Source of the DNA: Berberis thunbergii
Lineage: Eukaryota > Streptophyta > Magnoliopsida > Ranunculales > Berberidaceae
DNA: 64,000 bases
Direction of reading: 5' to 3'
NCBI GenBank assembly: GCA_003290165.1
Contig: QNQO01005851.1
Location: 31,743-95,742, forward strand
In this document: positions 11,795-24,300 of the stretch, piece after piece
Layout of the letters: the number at the start of each line of letters is the position of its first letter
Numbering within the stretch: position 1 is the stretch's first letter
Notes under the pieces: generated by a model
What the model was told of the DNA's origin: nothing
Seen by the model: the letters and a program-made list of their open reading frames with translations, nothing else
Databases searched by the model: none
Translations under genes and position numbers: made by a program

Positions 11795-12390
11795 TCATCC
11801 TCCTTTATCCTTTAACCCTGAAACAACAGAAATATCAAAAACATTGTCAGGATAAAGTGAATTCTCAGAATCAGAAATAGAAAGGAGGTACTCTAAGGTT
11901 TTAGAATTTTCACTCAGGAGCGCCTCCTCTGATATCAGCGTGTCTATCATGTAGGTATGATGACACTCATCATCATCACGTGGTTGCTTGCTAATATTGA
12001 ATATGTTGACCTTCAGAGTCATGTTCCCAAAAGAAAACTTCATTATATTGTTCCTGCAATTGATAAGAGCGTTAGCTGTGGCAAGAAAATGTCTACCTAA
12101 AACAATCGGAACTATAGACTCCATATTAACCGCAGAATGAGTATCTAAAATAAGAAAGTCGACGGGATAGTAAAACTTATCAATCTGCATCAAGACATCC
12201 TCGACTATTCCTCTTGGCTTCTTAACTGATCTATCGGCCAATTGTAGTACCACGGATGTGAGTTTAATTTCTCCTAGACCCGATTGCAAGTAAATAGATC
12301 AGATTTACACTTGCCCCTAAATCCAACAAGGCTTTGCCGAACTCATGAGTCCCAATTTGGCAGGTGACTGTAGGACACCCTGGATTTTTG
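11795..12390 (-). pseudogene. Aspartic protease region of the Athila-like element
   Basis: The minus strand shows GTHEFGKALLDLGASVNL (active-site D in the DLG form usual in this lineage), then after a frameshift LADRSVKKPRGIVEDVL, FPVDF-like YPVDFLILD, and VLGRHFLATANALI. These blocks are the standard Athila protease signature. The frame is interrupted between the active site and the flap region. It follows gag directly and precedes RT, as expected. Confidence 0.8.
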
Positions 12391-12407
12391 TACTTGGGTG
12401 GCGTCTT

Positions 12408-14178
12408 CTACTCAATCATCGCACTTACCTGTTTCTTCTTGACATGATGTTTCCTCTTGATAGTGCATAGATCCTTGATGACCTTCGCATAAGTTGGTAC
12501 CTGTTTAATCACATGTAGGAAAGGTAAGTTAATTTTAACCTGTTTCAAGTGTTCTAGAATCTCGCCATGTATTTCTGATTTCTTTCCAGTAGGTCGTATT
12601 GCTTGAGGAAAAGGAACTAGAACTGAAATGCTCCTATTGGGCTCATCCTCAGGGATGCTTTCCTTTGCACTTGGGGAGCTGTCTATAGTCGTGGACGAGC
12701 TTGACCCATCTAAAATCTTACCACTCCGAGTAGTGATGACATTAACCTCTTTGACATTCTGAGAGTGTGAAGTAGAGGTTTGTGCCATAAGTTGGCCCTT
12801 CGTATTTGCTTGAGGCTGTGATGGAAATTGGCCCCGTTCTTGTACTGTTAATAAACTTGTCAGCTTGGTTATCTGGCTTTTGATCTCCTTGTTCTCTTCT
12901 GCCAACTGTGTCAATGCAACCTCAAATTTTTTATTAGTTTTACCTTGTGCCTCTATAAATGCATGTAATGTGACTAATAAGGAACTTCTGTTAGATTGCA
13001 CATTGTATGGAGGTGCAGGGTATGACCTAGGTGGTTGTGCCTGTGAGTGTGTAGGTTGGTCTGTTTCGGACCTCCAGCCTAAGTTAGGGTGATCTCTCCA
13101 ACCAGAATTGTAAATGTTAGAGAATGGTGAGTAAGGCTTCTTATACATCCCTAAGGCGTTACATTGTTTCTCATAAACCTCTCTCATCTCAGTCAAGGTT
13201 GGGCAATCCTGTGCGAAGTGTTCAACTCTGCCACATATAAAACAGGCATCATGTAGCTCAACTCTGGCAACAATATGTGTGGGCCTACCATCCTTGGTCT
13301 TAAGTGCATCTAACTCCTTAGTTACTCTATCCAATTGGGCTTTAAGGATGTCCTCTTCCCTAAGTTGGTAGACTCCAGCTGGGCGTGTTCTATCCGCGCT
13401 CTAAGTAGCACTTGGATCAGTCCAAGTATGAGGCTTTTCAGCCAGGTCATTCAGGTACTCAATGGCTTCGTCAGGGACCTTATGCAAAAACTTTCCATTA
13501 CACATCATCTAAACGAACTGGCGCTCTCTACTGGTGAGTCCCTCATAAAAATAACTGACTAAGCGCCAACTCTCATACTCATGGTGTGGACATGTATTCA
13601 AGAGATCCTTGAACCTCTCCCATGCTTGATATAATGTCTCACTATCTTTTGGGTGAAGGTAGAAATCTGTCTCTTTAGACTGTTGGTTTTGTGGTGAGGA
13701 AATTATTTATTAAAAAATGCTTGGATCATCTCCTCCTACGAACCTATAGACCTTGGTCTCAAAGAGTATAGCCAACTCTTCGTGTTTTCCTTAAGGGAAA
13801 AAGGAAAAAGCCTTAGGCTAACCGAGTCTACAGCCTCAACTTTGTTGTGGAAAGTGGCCACAACTTCCTCGAATTCCCTAATGTGAACATAAGGATTCTC
13901 ACTCTCTAAGCCATGAAAATGGGTAATAATTGTATCATACCCGGCTTAAAATCTAGTTTTGGTGTACTTGGTGCAAATATGATACATGATGGAGTAGCAG
14001 TGCGCGTGGGGTGGAGATAGTCCTTTAGCGACCGAACATGGTCATCTTCGTGATTACTCATGGTGTTAGAATTAGAAGTATAACTTAATTTGGTCTCAAT
14101 GTGAATTTGTGAGTGTTCTAAATTTGGGACCCTAATTAGTCTCCCTAAGTGGTCTTTATTCCAACTCACACTCCCCAA
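12408..14178 (-). pseudogene. Gag region of the Athila-like element
   Basis: On the minus strand the N-terminal part contains SLKDYLHPTRTATPSCI and DFKPGMIQLLP near 14000. The middle part (about 13640-13380) shows SYFYEGLTSRERQFV and DEAIEYLNDLAEKPHTW with frame breaks. The C-terminal part has DGRPTHIVARVE, a CCHC zinc knuckle (CFICGRVEHFAQDC, near 13250) and CPTLTEMREVYEKQCNALG. A Gln/Ser-rich linker follows. These blocks identify an Athila gag, which packages the element RNA. Several frameshifts make it non-functional. Confidence 0.85.
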
Positions 14179-14291
14179 TGTCCTTTTTTTTAAGAAATAA
14201 AATAAAATAAACTGGACCTAAAACCTAAAAATAAAATAAAACAATGAGAAAGAAAGATAATAACTGAAACCTCCCTTGTAGAATGACGCTT

Positions 14292-14309
14292 GTCTCGACA
14301 ACGGCGCCA
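14292..14309 (-). other. Primer binding site (tRNA-Asp type)
   Basis: Five bases downstream of the 5' LTR the minus strand reads TGGCGCCGTTGTCGAGAC. Its first 13 bases match the complement of the plant tRNA-Asp 3' end (TGGCGCCGTTGCCGGGGA), the usual primer of Athila elements. Confidence 0.75.
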
Positions 14310-14314
14310 AAATT

Positions 14315-15951
14315 TGATTACGCCCAAACAATATATGCGGTCAATTGCAGTAAAGATTGAGGTGTCGATCCCACGAGGAAGAGCAATCTACAAAACAAGG
14401 TCAAGGAAGAAAAACTGCACGAAATTAAATGTAAGAAATTCTATCAATTTTAAAATATGAAATTGAATTTAGTTTAATAAAAATCAAGTTTGAAAAAATC
14501 ACAAGGTTCTGAGAATCCCTCTTAGATTTCACACGCCAACTAGTATTGATTCGTTATGATAACTCGATTACGTGTTTCACATCCCAAACAACGTAATCGG
14601 AAAAATAGTCTTTAATGCACTAATATATTCTAATGCGAATGGATTTTAGATTTCACTTTTTCTAGAAAACACAAAGGTTTGTCATATGTGATATCCTAAA
14701 GTTATGATATATTCGGAGACAATAACATAATAAATGACGATCATATATAATTAACCTACCTGAATTAAATTATCCTTAAACATTCCACACATAAGAAAAA
14801 CATGACTAAAGCTTATATGGAGAAGAAAAAGACAACCACCGAAATAATAATCTATGAAGAAATTGATGAAATTTTTTTCACTAAAATAACATAAATTTCT
14901 ATATTAAATAGAAGTGAGAATCATAAACACCATTATTCAACGTAAAAGCAATAAACGAATCAAATACTATTTAAGGGCGTTACATCTGGGAGTTCACCTC
15001 TTCGCCTTGCGTGGAGTTTAGTGACGCATAGTGAAGGTGAGAACAACAACAATGGTGTGGAGTTTCATTGGCATGGCAGCGCGTGGCGAATCAGCGATGC
15101 GCACCCTGCTGCTGTCCTGCGATGTGCACTTTGCTGTTGTCCTGTGATGTGCACCCTGCTGCTGCTTGTCGACTGCCGTTCTGCGCACTCCTTGCTTTCC
15201 TAGACACCTCTCTCCCTCCTCTGTCGGCTGTTGTGTTGCCCTTTTTCTTCCAGCCGTGTTTGAGTTTTTTTTTTTTTTAAAACCCCTTGGTGTCCTGTTT
15301 CTTATTTGTTAAAAAGAAAACTCTTTGTTGTTCTCTGCTTGTGGTCCCAAGAAAAGCCCACCAAAAGAACTCTTTTTTTTGTTTTGTTTCCTTTTGCGTT
15401 TCTGCTTGTTGTCCCCTTTTTCTCGTGTTGCTCTTTTTGGTTCCAAGAAAAACAAAACTCTTCTCTCCTGTATTCTTTCTTGTTGTATCTATTGTAAATA
15501 GAAAAAACCTTCTGAGAAACTCAATTGGAAACCAAAAATACTCAATACAAATGGAAACCCACTACCAATTGGAAACCCAAATATAATTGGAAACAAAAGA
15601 GGTCCATATACAATTGGAAACCATATATAATTGGAAACCACCCCTTTTGTTTATATTCTTTTCTAATAACAAGAGAGGTGGGTTTGGCTATGTTTATCCA
15701 TATCACTTCTTTGTTCCACCAAAATTCAAAACTAATTTCATTTATCTTTGGTTATCTTAATCTTTGGCTTGAGTGTCTCCGCTCCACTTCATCAATTTGT
15801 CTATGAATTTCCAAATTCGCTCCGCTAATGCACTTTTGTCATTTAAACTCCAAATCCTACAAAAATAGAATAATTAAACTAAGATACACTATTCGAAATA
15901 CTAACAAATATAAATTAGGAGGTAGATTTTGTAATAATTATGTGAATATCA
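14315..15951 (-). repeat. 5' LTR of the Athila-like element
   Basis: This 1637-bp LTR runs from TGATATTCAC (minus strand, at 15951) to GGCGTAATCA at 14315 and abuts the primer binding site. It contains a stretch of short repeats based on ATTGGAAACC at about 15520-15640 and pyrimidine-rich runs at 15260-15480. Only the part 14315-15142 is also present in the truncated partner LTR. Confidence 0.85.
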
Positions 15952-16220
15952 GGGACGTATCTTCATAAAGGAGGAGACTATTGCAGAAAACATCTCACCT
16001 CGTTGAGCCTCACATGCTTAAGTTGCATAGAGAATTAATAACGATCATTATATAAGGTAAAGGGAACGTTCGACAAAGGTATGCAATTTTAACTGAGTTT
16101 TGTCCTCCATGTACAACAAATTTACTGACTTAAGCATTGAAGTACCAAACAGGTGGTCTTTGACAATCTAACATTTGTTTTGCAGGTTAAATTTCCAAGA
16201 GACCAGATTTAGACGCATCA
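15952..16220 (+). repeat. Tat-like LTR (copy C), second part
   Basis: Continues the LTR interrupted at 9844. It shares GACGTATCT, a GAGGAGACT-like block, ATATAAGGTAAAGGGAA, GACAAAGGTATGCAATTTTAACT, TTTGTTTTGCAGGTT and the end GACGCATCA with the minus-strand LTR at 4746-5276. Removing the Athila-like element restores a 522-bp LTR. Confidence 0.75.
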
Positions 16221-16717
16221 AGTTTTGAACATAAGGTATCAAATTCTATTATTATCTTATTGAACATAATTTCTTTCTTCTTGGAAAAAACTAATTCAAA
16301 CTTCTTCCCTAATAAAGGAACCACAAAAGTAGGACAACTTGCCACCAACACACGACATAACTACAAAAACAACTTGATAAACGAAGACAACAAAAGTATA
16401 AAATGATTTACTATTACTAGTCATGTGTTCAGTAATTTCGAACCACTTATCTTACTAATTGGATATTGAATATCCATATTGTCAACAGAAAACCACCAAA
16501 TGTCCATCAATTCACTTTTACAGATCACACTGAGCTTGTGAGGCTCATCTTTTTAGTCTAAACTGGTTTTTGCCAAAAATACAAGTTTTGAAGAAGAAAC
16601 ACTTAGGACCAAATCAAACTCTATTACCAACCTTCGCTAACGGCACTTATTGTCTCGATCCGCTTTTGAAACTGGCTTTTTCCAATTTAAGTAAAAACAC
16701 ACCAAGGCTGTCCTCAC

Positions 16718-16725
16718 TATATAAA
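16718..16725 (+). promoter_or_regulatory. TATA box of the first STP gene
   Basis: TATATAAA lies about 113 bp upstream of the start codon at 16838 and is followed by a pyrimidine-rich leader (TTCCTTCTCATTCCTTCTCAC), typical of a plant core promoter and 5' UTR. Confidence 0.6.
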
Positions 16726-16837
16726 TCCCTTTCCTTCTCATTCCTTCTCACAATCTCCAGTGTCTCTTCTTCCTTTCTTCTGGTGCTCTACAACTTTTTA
16801 TAATAAGTTGTTTGATTTAGTTTAAGAATCAAACATC

Positions 16838-18689
16838 ATGTCTGGGGCCCCACATTCATTTTACTCTAAGCCCTTTGTGGTGTTTTGCTGGATCATTGCT
16901 GCTTTCGGTGGCTTAATGTTTGGTTACGACATTGGAATATCAGGTGTTTATTTGTTTATTTTGTTTCATCTTTATATATAACAGGAGTTTTGTAGCGATG
17001 AAACAATATTTGATATTGTCTCAGGTGGAGTGACAGCGATGGATGACTTCCTACTGAAATTCTTCCCAGGGGTATACAGGAAAAAGCTCCTTGCCAAGGA
17101 AAACAACTACTGCAAGTTTGATGATCAATATGTTCAGCTTTTCACCTCTTCATTGTACCTCTCAGCCCTTGTTGCCAGCTTCCTGGCATCGAAAATTTGT
17201 TCCATGTTTGGGCGTAAAGTCACAATAATCATTTCTTCGATCTTCTGTCTAATTGGAGTTGCTCTGACGGCTGGAGCTGTTAATCTAACCATGCTGATCT
17301 TGGGGAGGCTCCTTCTTGGTGTTGGTGTTGGTTTTGGCAATGAGGTACATGGACTAGTACACTCCAAGTCTCCAACATATTGTATGATAGAAAACCTAAC
17401 AATTTGTTGTTTAATCAATGTTTTGTTAACAAATCTGCAGGCAGTTCCTCTCTTCCTGTCCGAGATAGCACCAGTGAAATATCGTGGGGCGGTCAACATT
17501 CTCTTCCAACTCCTTATCACCATTGGAATCCTATGCGCAAACTTGATTAACTATTTTGTAAACCAAATTCACCCATATGGTTGGAGAATAGCACTAGGAG
17601 GAGCTGCCGTGCCTGCTGCATTGTTGTTTTTGGGTTCCATAGTCATTCCTGAAACTCCTACTAGTCTAATTGAGCGTGAAAAGACACAAGAGGGGAGAAT
17701 GATACTCGAGAAGTTGAGGCGTACCCAGAATGTAGACACTGAGTATAATCAGATCTTAGAAGCTTGTGAAGTGGCTAGGGGAGTTGAGAAGCCATTCAAG
17801 AAACTCATGAGCCGCGAAGGTCGCCCTCCCCTAGTCATTGGCATCTTGATGCAAGTGTTCCAGCAATTCACAGGAATCAACGCTATAATGTTTTATGCAC
17901 CCATTCTATTTCAGACTGTAGGGTTCAAGAATGGTGCTTCATTGCTATCTGCTGTCGTCACTGGCTTAGTTAATGTGTTTAGTACATTGGTTTCAATCAT
18001 TAGTGTTGACAGATTGGGAAGAAGAAAATTGCTTCTTCAAGCTTGCGTTCAGATGTTCATCACCCAGGTAAAATTAATTCATATTTTGCAGTTGGTCCCA
18101 AAAAAACTCATTCTCAAATCACCGGTTCCCACCAAAATTACCGTGTACGGCCCTAATTTTTTGCCAGACTTGAAAATTTGTCCGGCACATTTGATTCGTT
18201 AGTACCTTGTTGTATTAATATCAAGTTTTTTTTGTGTCGCAGGTTATCATAGGAGGTATTCTGCAAGCAAAACTTACAAAAACCAACACATTGTCAGGGG
18301 GCGAAGCGATAGGAATCGTGATATTGGTGTGTCTTTTCGTCATGAGCTTTGCTTGGTCATGGGGTCCTCTTGGTTGGTTGATTCCTAGTGAAACCTTCCC
18401 CATAGAAACAAGAACAGCCGGTTTTGCGTTTGCAGTCAGCACTAACATGTTCTTTACCTTCGCCATAGCACAAGCCTTCTTGTCCATGTTGTGCCACATG
18501 CAAGCTGGTATTTTTTTCTTCTTTGCTGCCTGGGTTTTGGTAATGGGACTATTCGTAGTTTTCTTACTGCCTGAGACAAAGAATGTACCTATTGACGAAA
18601 TGGTCGACAGAGTGTGGAGCCAACACTGGTTCTGGAAGAAATTCATGAATGAGGTTGACGGCAAACCTTCAAAGTTCCAAGGAGTATAG
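16838..18689 (+). CDS. STP: STP-type H+/hexose symporter (sugar transport protein 6/8-like), intact
   Basis: Four coding exons: 16838-16943, 17025-17344, 17441-18067 and 18243-18689, all with GT-AG introns (81, 96 and 175 bp). They give 499 residues, close to the usual 500-520. It is a 12-helix major facilitator of the monosaccharide transporter family, which brings glucose and other hexoses into the cell with protons across the plasma membrane. Motifs in order: [14 protein letters not shown] in helix 1, [10 protein letters not shown] and NNYCKFD (the lid-domain Cys of STPs), [70 protein letters not shown] and [13 protein letters not shown]. The closest recalled relatives are Arabidopsis STP8/STP6. 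The residue after GFGN is Glu (GAG at the exon end), where STPs normally have Gln. No stop or frameshift was found. A second STP lies 14 kb away in inverted orientation. Confidence 0.93.
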
Positions 18690-19628
18690 AAAGCATATGT
18701 TGTCCATTGATTGCAGTTTTCAATAAAAGACTTGGATAGTTTGCAACCAGGGTGTGGAAGCTTGAACTCTACACGCCCTACCAAAAAAAACAACATAAAA
18801 TACCAAGATGGAAACACATATCTTGTTGATGAGAAGCATACCATCTGATCGAAATGGTTGATTGGGAGGATATATATTGAAGCAACATTTGGAAGAGATT
18901 ATGGTAAAGGATGATGAAGATGACAATGGCTTCTAATTATGTTTGTGTGTGCTTGTAACAATAACTGTTGTTATTGAATGAATTTTTATTTCCAGACTTA
19001 ATGAATTTCCCTTGTAGTATTTCTTCTTTATATCTCTCTCAGTAAATGAATTTACAATAATTTGACATAAACTAGTTCTTAATTTTGAGTTATTATCAAG
19101 CCCTTAATTTACGAAGTCTTTTGTGAAGGCAATGCACACCAAATAAAAATATATTTATACATCCTATAATCCACTTAAACTTCCAATTTAAGGATTTTAA
19201 GAGTAAACCCTACTATCCAACTAGGATTCATTGTAAGTCATCAAATTATAATCTGCAAGACATCGGGTATTCTCAAAGGGGAGTATTAAGAGTAGAGATT
19301 ACTTAACACGCTAATGATAGCCTTGACATCTTGATACGTGCTAGATTAGGCGTTCAAAAGGAGATGACAATTACCAGTAAACTTTTGCCCTGCGTGTGTT
19401 AAGCTAAAATAACTCACAACCAGATGAGTAAGAAAGAATGTGGTGTGTTAGGGATCTTGAATTATATGTTTTCTTATTGAAATGAATGGACACTGGGCAA
19501 ATAATTCTCATGGATCTCAACTACACGTTTGATAAGTTCTACCAGCAATAACAATTTAATGTGAAATTCAGTCTCCCAAAATCCTACCCTTAAAATTTTC
19601 ACAATAGGATAATACTTTGCTATATGTT
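18690..19628. other. 3' flank of the STP gene and intergenic DNA
   Basis: Probable 3' UTR at the left (AATAAAAG at 18722, GAATGAATTT at 18976). I see no gene or clear repeat in the rest. Confidence 0.5.
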
Positions 19629-20304
19629 TGCAGTCTTTTTCTGCACCCTGCTTTGACCTAGTCCTATTGACATGCACAAGTAACGCACATGAATCTCAAA
19701 CCACCATGGGGTGGCCGATGACACTCTGATGCTAAAGTCAGACATGGCTCTGAGGAAGGTGTAATGATTTAACATGGAATTTATAACGTACTTTAGCTTA
19801 CCAACCTCATGTCTTATTTATAGTGCAAGGAGTCCTGGTTCTACCAGGCCATCGTAGGCATAGTTTAGGAAAGAGATCTTCGTGGATATACCTTTATAAT
19901 TAGGAGCCGTGTTGTAGGAGAGAGGTTCCTTGTTAACTCTGTGCTCCTAGATACGCGGGAGATAGTTCTCAATCCAAGAGCAATTCGTAGAAGAGAGTTT
20001 CCTTGTGTGGAAGATACTCTGGTGTTTGCCTCCTAGTTGGAAGCAGAGAGCAGCTGTAGTTACCCGTCCGAAGCAGATCCTCGAGATACTTGCCTGAAGA
20101 GGGCTTATGGGTATTGAGGATAGTTGTGAGATGTGTGGGCCTAGCATGTTGTGAGAGTTTGGGTCCGCCTGGCGGACTGCAGTTGGGTGGGCTTAGAACC
20201 GCTTGGGCCGGATCAGTGTTGGGCTGACGCTTGAGGTCGTAATTCCTCGAGATCATCATGGCACGTGTGCGGCTCTGGGGTGTGATTGTTTTTATGTATC
20301 ATCA
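19629..20304 (-). repeat. 3' LTR of Tat-like element A
   Basis: About 676 bp, strongly similar to 27438-28117 along its length, for example TTATTTATAGTGCAAGGAGT, GAAGATACTCTGGTGTTTGC and TGGGCTTAGAACCGCTTGG. Confidence 0.88.
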
Positions 20305-20557
20305 GCTACTCCTTCCGAGTTAGTGGGTCATCACATCGGTTCTGTAAGTAATCCCTTGAAGGGATGCGCTGCTCATGATGATTGAGCCTGAATTGTTGCT
20401 TGAGCAACGCGCTGCATTAATTGAACGTGCATTGGTTCAGCGGAAAAGAGGTGAGAAGCCAACCTCTATTTAGGTCATCTGCTGTGTAGAATCTGTTTTC
20501 TACTTTCATTGTTTTCGAAGCTACCGCTCTGATTAGAAAAGAGTGTTCATTTTCTTT

Positions 20558-21386
20558 ATGGCTCAAGAAAACTTTCTTGATGACGTTGTATTGGCCAAGG
20601 GCCTAGAGTTTTTTGAAGACAGGTTGTTGTCCGAACCTAGTCTCGTCGAAATTCTTACGAAGTTTGGGGTCCTTGAGGACCTACCGTTGTATCCCCTGAC
20701 GGGCGACCAAACACCAATGTCACATCCGATTGGTTTTATCTGTTTGCACCGTGGGATAATGTTTCAAACTGGAGTGCATTTCCAGATTCTGGATGTGATC
20801 TGGGAGTTCTTGGACTTCTTAGGGATTCTTCCGGCTCAGTTAGGGCCCAATGGATATTGGATCATCCTCATGATTATGCTCAGTGTTAAGGAGTCCGACG
20901 TTAGTGTGACTTTGCGGTGATTCAGTTGTTGAGCTCTCCTTGCCTAAAGAGTAATGTTGTTTGTAAGATGAAGTCTCTGAATTACTTCGTTAAGCTGCCT
21001 GATGATTTCAAGTTCTGGCAGAAGTACTGTTTCCTAGCCCCTGCGGATTCGAAGTATTTTCAATGCAAGGGTCGTCCGCTCGAGCGACAGTTCAAGCCGC
21101 TTTGTAAGTTCATCTTTTTTCTTGTGACTTTTATATGCTTGATAGTGGGTCGATTAACCATCGCTTGCATTTTTTTGCAGGAAAGTTTTCCACTACTCCT
21201 TTTTCCTTAGAGGAACAAAACATCATGGAGAAGTTTCGCGTCCTACCGAAAAGAAAGGCGATCGATTTCATAATGGTTTTCAACTTCATCCGTAGTGGGC
21301 TGTGGAACAACTAGCACGTCGCCCACACTCTGTATCGAGAATCGTGCATTAAGTTTGAATATGGGGCCTTTTCTAAGAAGAGGAAG
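20558..21386 (+). pseudogene. Antisense ORF of Tat-like element A, 5' part
   Basis: Starts with MAQENFLDDV. It contains HPIGFICLHRGIMFQTGVHF and WEFLDFLGILPAQLGPNGYW, the conserved N-terminal block of the plant 'putative gypsy type transposon' family (Transposase_28), more complete than in copy B. After a frame change it continues with KSNVVCKMKSLNYFVKLPDD and WQKYCFLAPAD. A likely intron follows (GTAAGT near 21103 to TTTTTTGCAG at 21180), then FSTTPFSLEEQNIMEKFRVLP. It is cut at 21386 by the solo LTR. The plus strand is antisense to gag, as in Grande/Retand-like elements. Confidence 0.65.
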
Positions 21387-24300
21387 TGTAATATCTGTGT
21401 TTTTAAAAAAAATTTGGTTAGGGGTGTAATAGGGATGGCAGTGGGGCGGATATCCGCCCCACTCGCTCCATTTGGGGTGAATTTGGTTAAGGGTGTATGG
21501 AGGTTGGGGAGGATACAAATATCTAAACTGTATTCATTTATTGTTCGGGGCGGATACGGATTTGGCCATATCCGCCCCATGGATATCCGTTTAAGGATGT
21601 AAAATACAGAAATACCCTCCACCCTTTAAAAGGAAAAAAAACCCCTATTCCTACTCATTCACTCTCTCACTCGCTGCATCTCTCACTCTCTGCATTTGCA
21701 TCTACTTCCTCTCCCCATCGTGTTCTTCCTCTATTTCAAATAAAAACCCTTCCTTGGCACAAAAAATCAGAAAACACCTCCCTCTCCCTCATTTTCACAC
21801 AAAAAAACAGAGAACACCACCACAAAACAAAGAACACTACGAGAACATGACCCTTGTTCTCCACCTCGCGGCTTGCCATCACGCCATGTTCTTACTCTCT
21901 CAGAGTCTTTAGTGCTCCTTACTCGCTCGTGTCTACCTCATCTCTTCAACTTCCAACAGATAGAAGGGGGATGGCCATGGTCGAGACTCGAAAGAGTGTT
22001 TGGTCGAAGGAAGGAAGTCAGATCTGCGGTGGCTTGATCTAGTTTTGGTTGTTCGATCAATAGATTTGGTAGTCTGTGATCTGCGATTTGGTCGAAGGAA
22101 GGGAGTCGATCTGATTTGAGATTTGGTCGAAGGAAGTCGATCTGTTTTGGTTGAAGGGAGTCGATCTGTTTATATATATATATATATGAAAAAATTTTGA
22201 TATATGAGAATCTGGTTTTTTTTTTTTTTGATATATGAGAATCTGTTGGTTTTTGTTTTGATATTTGAGATTTTTTTTGAGTATTTTGGGTGAGGCGGAT
22301 ATCCACCAATCCGTTCGGTTTGGGGATGGTTTTTCCAAAATATGGTAAACGGATATTCGGGGCGAATTTGGATATCCGTGATCTCCAACACGACGGGGAT
22401 GGATTTGTCCAAATCCGCCCCGTTGCCATCCCTAGGGTGTACTCAGTAAATGTGGTGGTGGCACATAGCCACCCACCTTTTAAAGACAACTCCCCCTTTT
22501 TTCTTTCTTCTCCTTCTTTTTTCTTTCTAGGGAGCGAGATTTCCCCTTCGTCCCCTTCTTCTCCAGCAAATCGTCGTTGTATTTGCCATTTTCTTCCCCC
22601 AAATCTCACCTCCACCTCTTCATTTTTCTTCCTCTTTCTCCCCTCTCCTTCTTATTTCGGTTTTTCATTTAAGAAAATTGAAATTTCAAATTTGTGTGGG
22701 CTTATTTGGTGTTGGCTTGTTTGATCGGTTTTCGTAGCTCCGATCAGCCGTTGAGGGGCCTTGGTGACATCATTTAAAGCCCGTAGACCTGACATGCAAG
22801 GATGATTTCGGGGTTGGCCGAATTTTTCAAAAAAAATCAGGGTGCATGTCCATTTTTTAGGGTACTTCAGCGTGAATCCAGAATTTGGGTGCGTGGGTGA
22901 ACCACACATTCGTAACTCCGAGTGTTCTTAGACCTATTTCCGGCATGTTGTGCGGTTTGGAGACGATCAGACCGGAGTAGGGAGGGTTTCGGCGAATTTT
23001 TGCCAAACTTCAGGTTTCGTCGGGGAGTTTGCCAGATTTTATTTGCCTGTAAGTTTTTCTTTCAGTCACGCGCCACTTGTAATTTATTTATTTTTCTAGT
23101 TTTCAGCTAGTTTGCTCACCTTCGAGTCCGCCTTGCAGTTTTAAAAATTTTTGTGGTCCCGCATTCGTGGTTTTGCGTGTTAGGAGCTTCGACCGGTAGG
23201 AATTGGGTTCTAAAAACCCATTCCGCTCAGGTGAGTGGAACTATAATATTTATTTTGAGAAATAATTATTTGAAATCCTGAATTTAAGTTTTACATCATA
23301 CCGTCGATTGTGTACAATTGAATGCAAATTCGAAATTCGGGGTTTTCAGATATTTCGATGATTGTGTTGGTTATTTGTGAATGAATTACGTATTGGGTTT
23401 TATGAAAGTATGATATACTTGAATGAAATCGAATAGTGAATGAATTTTGGTGTGATTAGGCTTTGGTGTAATGACATTGGACTTGTATGTATCGTTTTCG
23501 AGTTTGCATAGTATGTCATGTTTTACTATGGATTGTCGAGTCTTGAGCATGTATGATAATCAACTCGAATAAATTTATCGTGGTGAATTGGGTCATGTTG
23601 TGACCCTGGCAACATAGTCGTGGTTTTATAAAAATTGCCGAATTGATTATGATTGCACGTTTGTTACCTTTGATTATGTGCAGACTCGTCATTTGTGCAT
23701 GTGGATGTTAGTATAAGTGTATTTACCCTGCTATAATGCCTGTTGTGTCGATGATTAGGAGTTTGCTCGCATCGTGAGTTGGATGGTGACTGAGATGACT
23801 CGCACCTGACATTGAGGATGCTATTGCATGTGGCAAGCTTGCTGAGGTGCAGTGAGCTCCCGCAGGCACTTGCCACTATAAAGTGCAGTAGGACGGGTCC
23901 CGGAGGACGTGCTTTGGAGATTACTCGTTTTCCCTCCCAGCGCACTTGAGTTTGATTGTGTTAGGTTGGCCGTGTTAGGCCAGTCGTTCGGGATGTTTGA
24001 GTTTGTATCCTGACAGATGGCACCCCATTAAGATACAAACAAGTCCGAAGTGGTATTGGTGCACGTTGTAGGATGTGTCTGGGTGAGATATATTCGTAGG
24101 GTATGCGAATACCTACGATATGAGACACTTATACATAATTTTACAGGATTTTTGGTCGACTTGATTGCTATACCTAGGAGACTATGAGGAACTATGAGAT
24201 TGTCTTTATTTTCATCGCTTGATATTTACCATGTTTGAATCACGTGTAATGATCGACATTTATCGTAAACTTGTAGTTATTGTTGAATTTGAAATGCTTG

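Larger units (their letters stand above)
9845..15951 (-). mobile_element. Athila-like Ty3/gypsy retrotransposon, internally deleted
   Basis: The element is bounded by TGATTACGCC on the left and AATATCA on the right (TG...CA on both strands). Flanking 5-mers are GGAAC (9840-9844) and GGGAC (15952-15956), a target-site duplication with one mismatch. In minus orientation the order is 5' LTR (15951-14315), tRNA-Asp-type primer binding site (14309-14292), gag, protease, reverse transcriptase, then directly the terminal half of a 3' LTR (10672-9845). RNase H, integrase, the polypurine tract and the first half of the 3' LTR are missing. All reading frames carry frameshifts. Sequence matches are to the Athila lineage (gag with zinc knuckle, LHPTRT block, protease LLDLGAS). 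Confidence 0.9.

Noticed and set aside
15021..15586. Cys/Phe-rich frames in the pyrimidine-rich part of the Athila-like LTR
   Set aside because: They lie within the LTR, are low complexity and partly repeat the truncated partner LTR. They are not genes.
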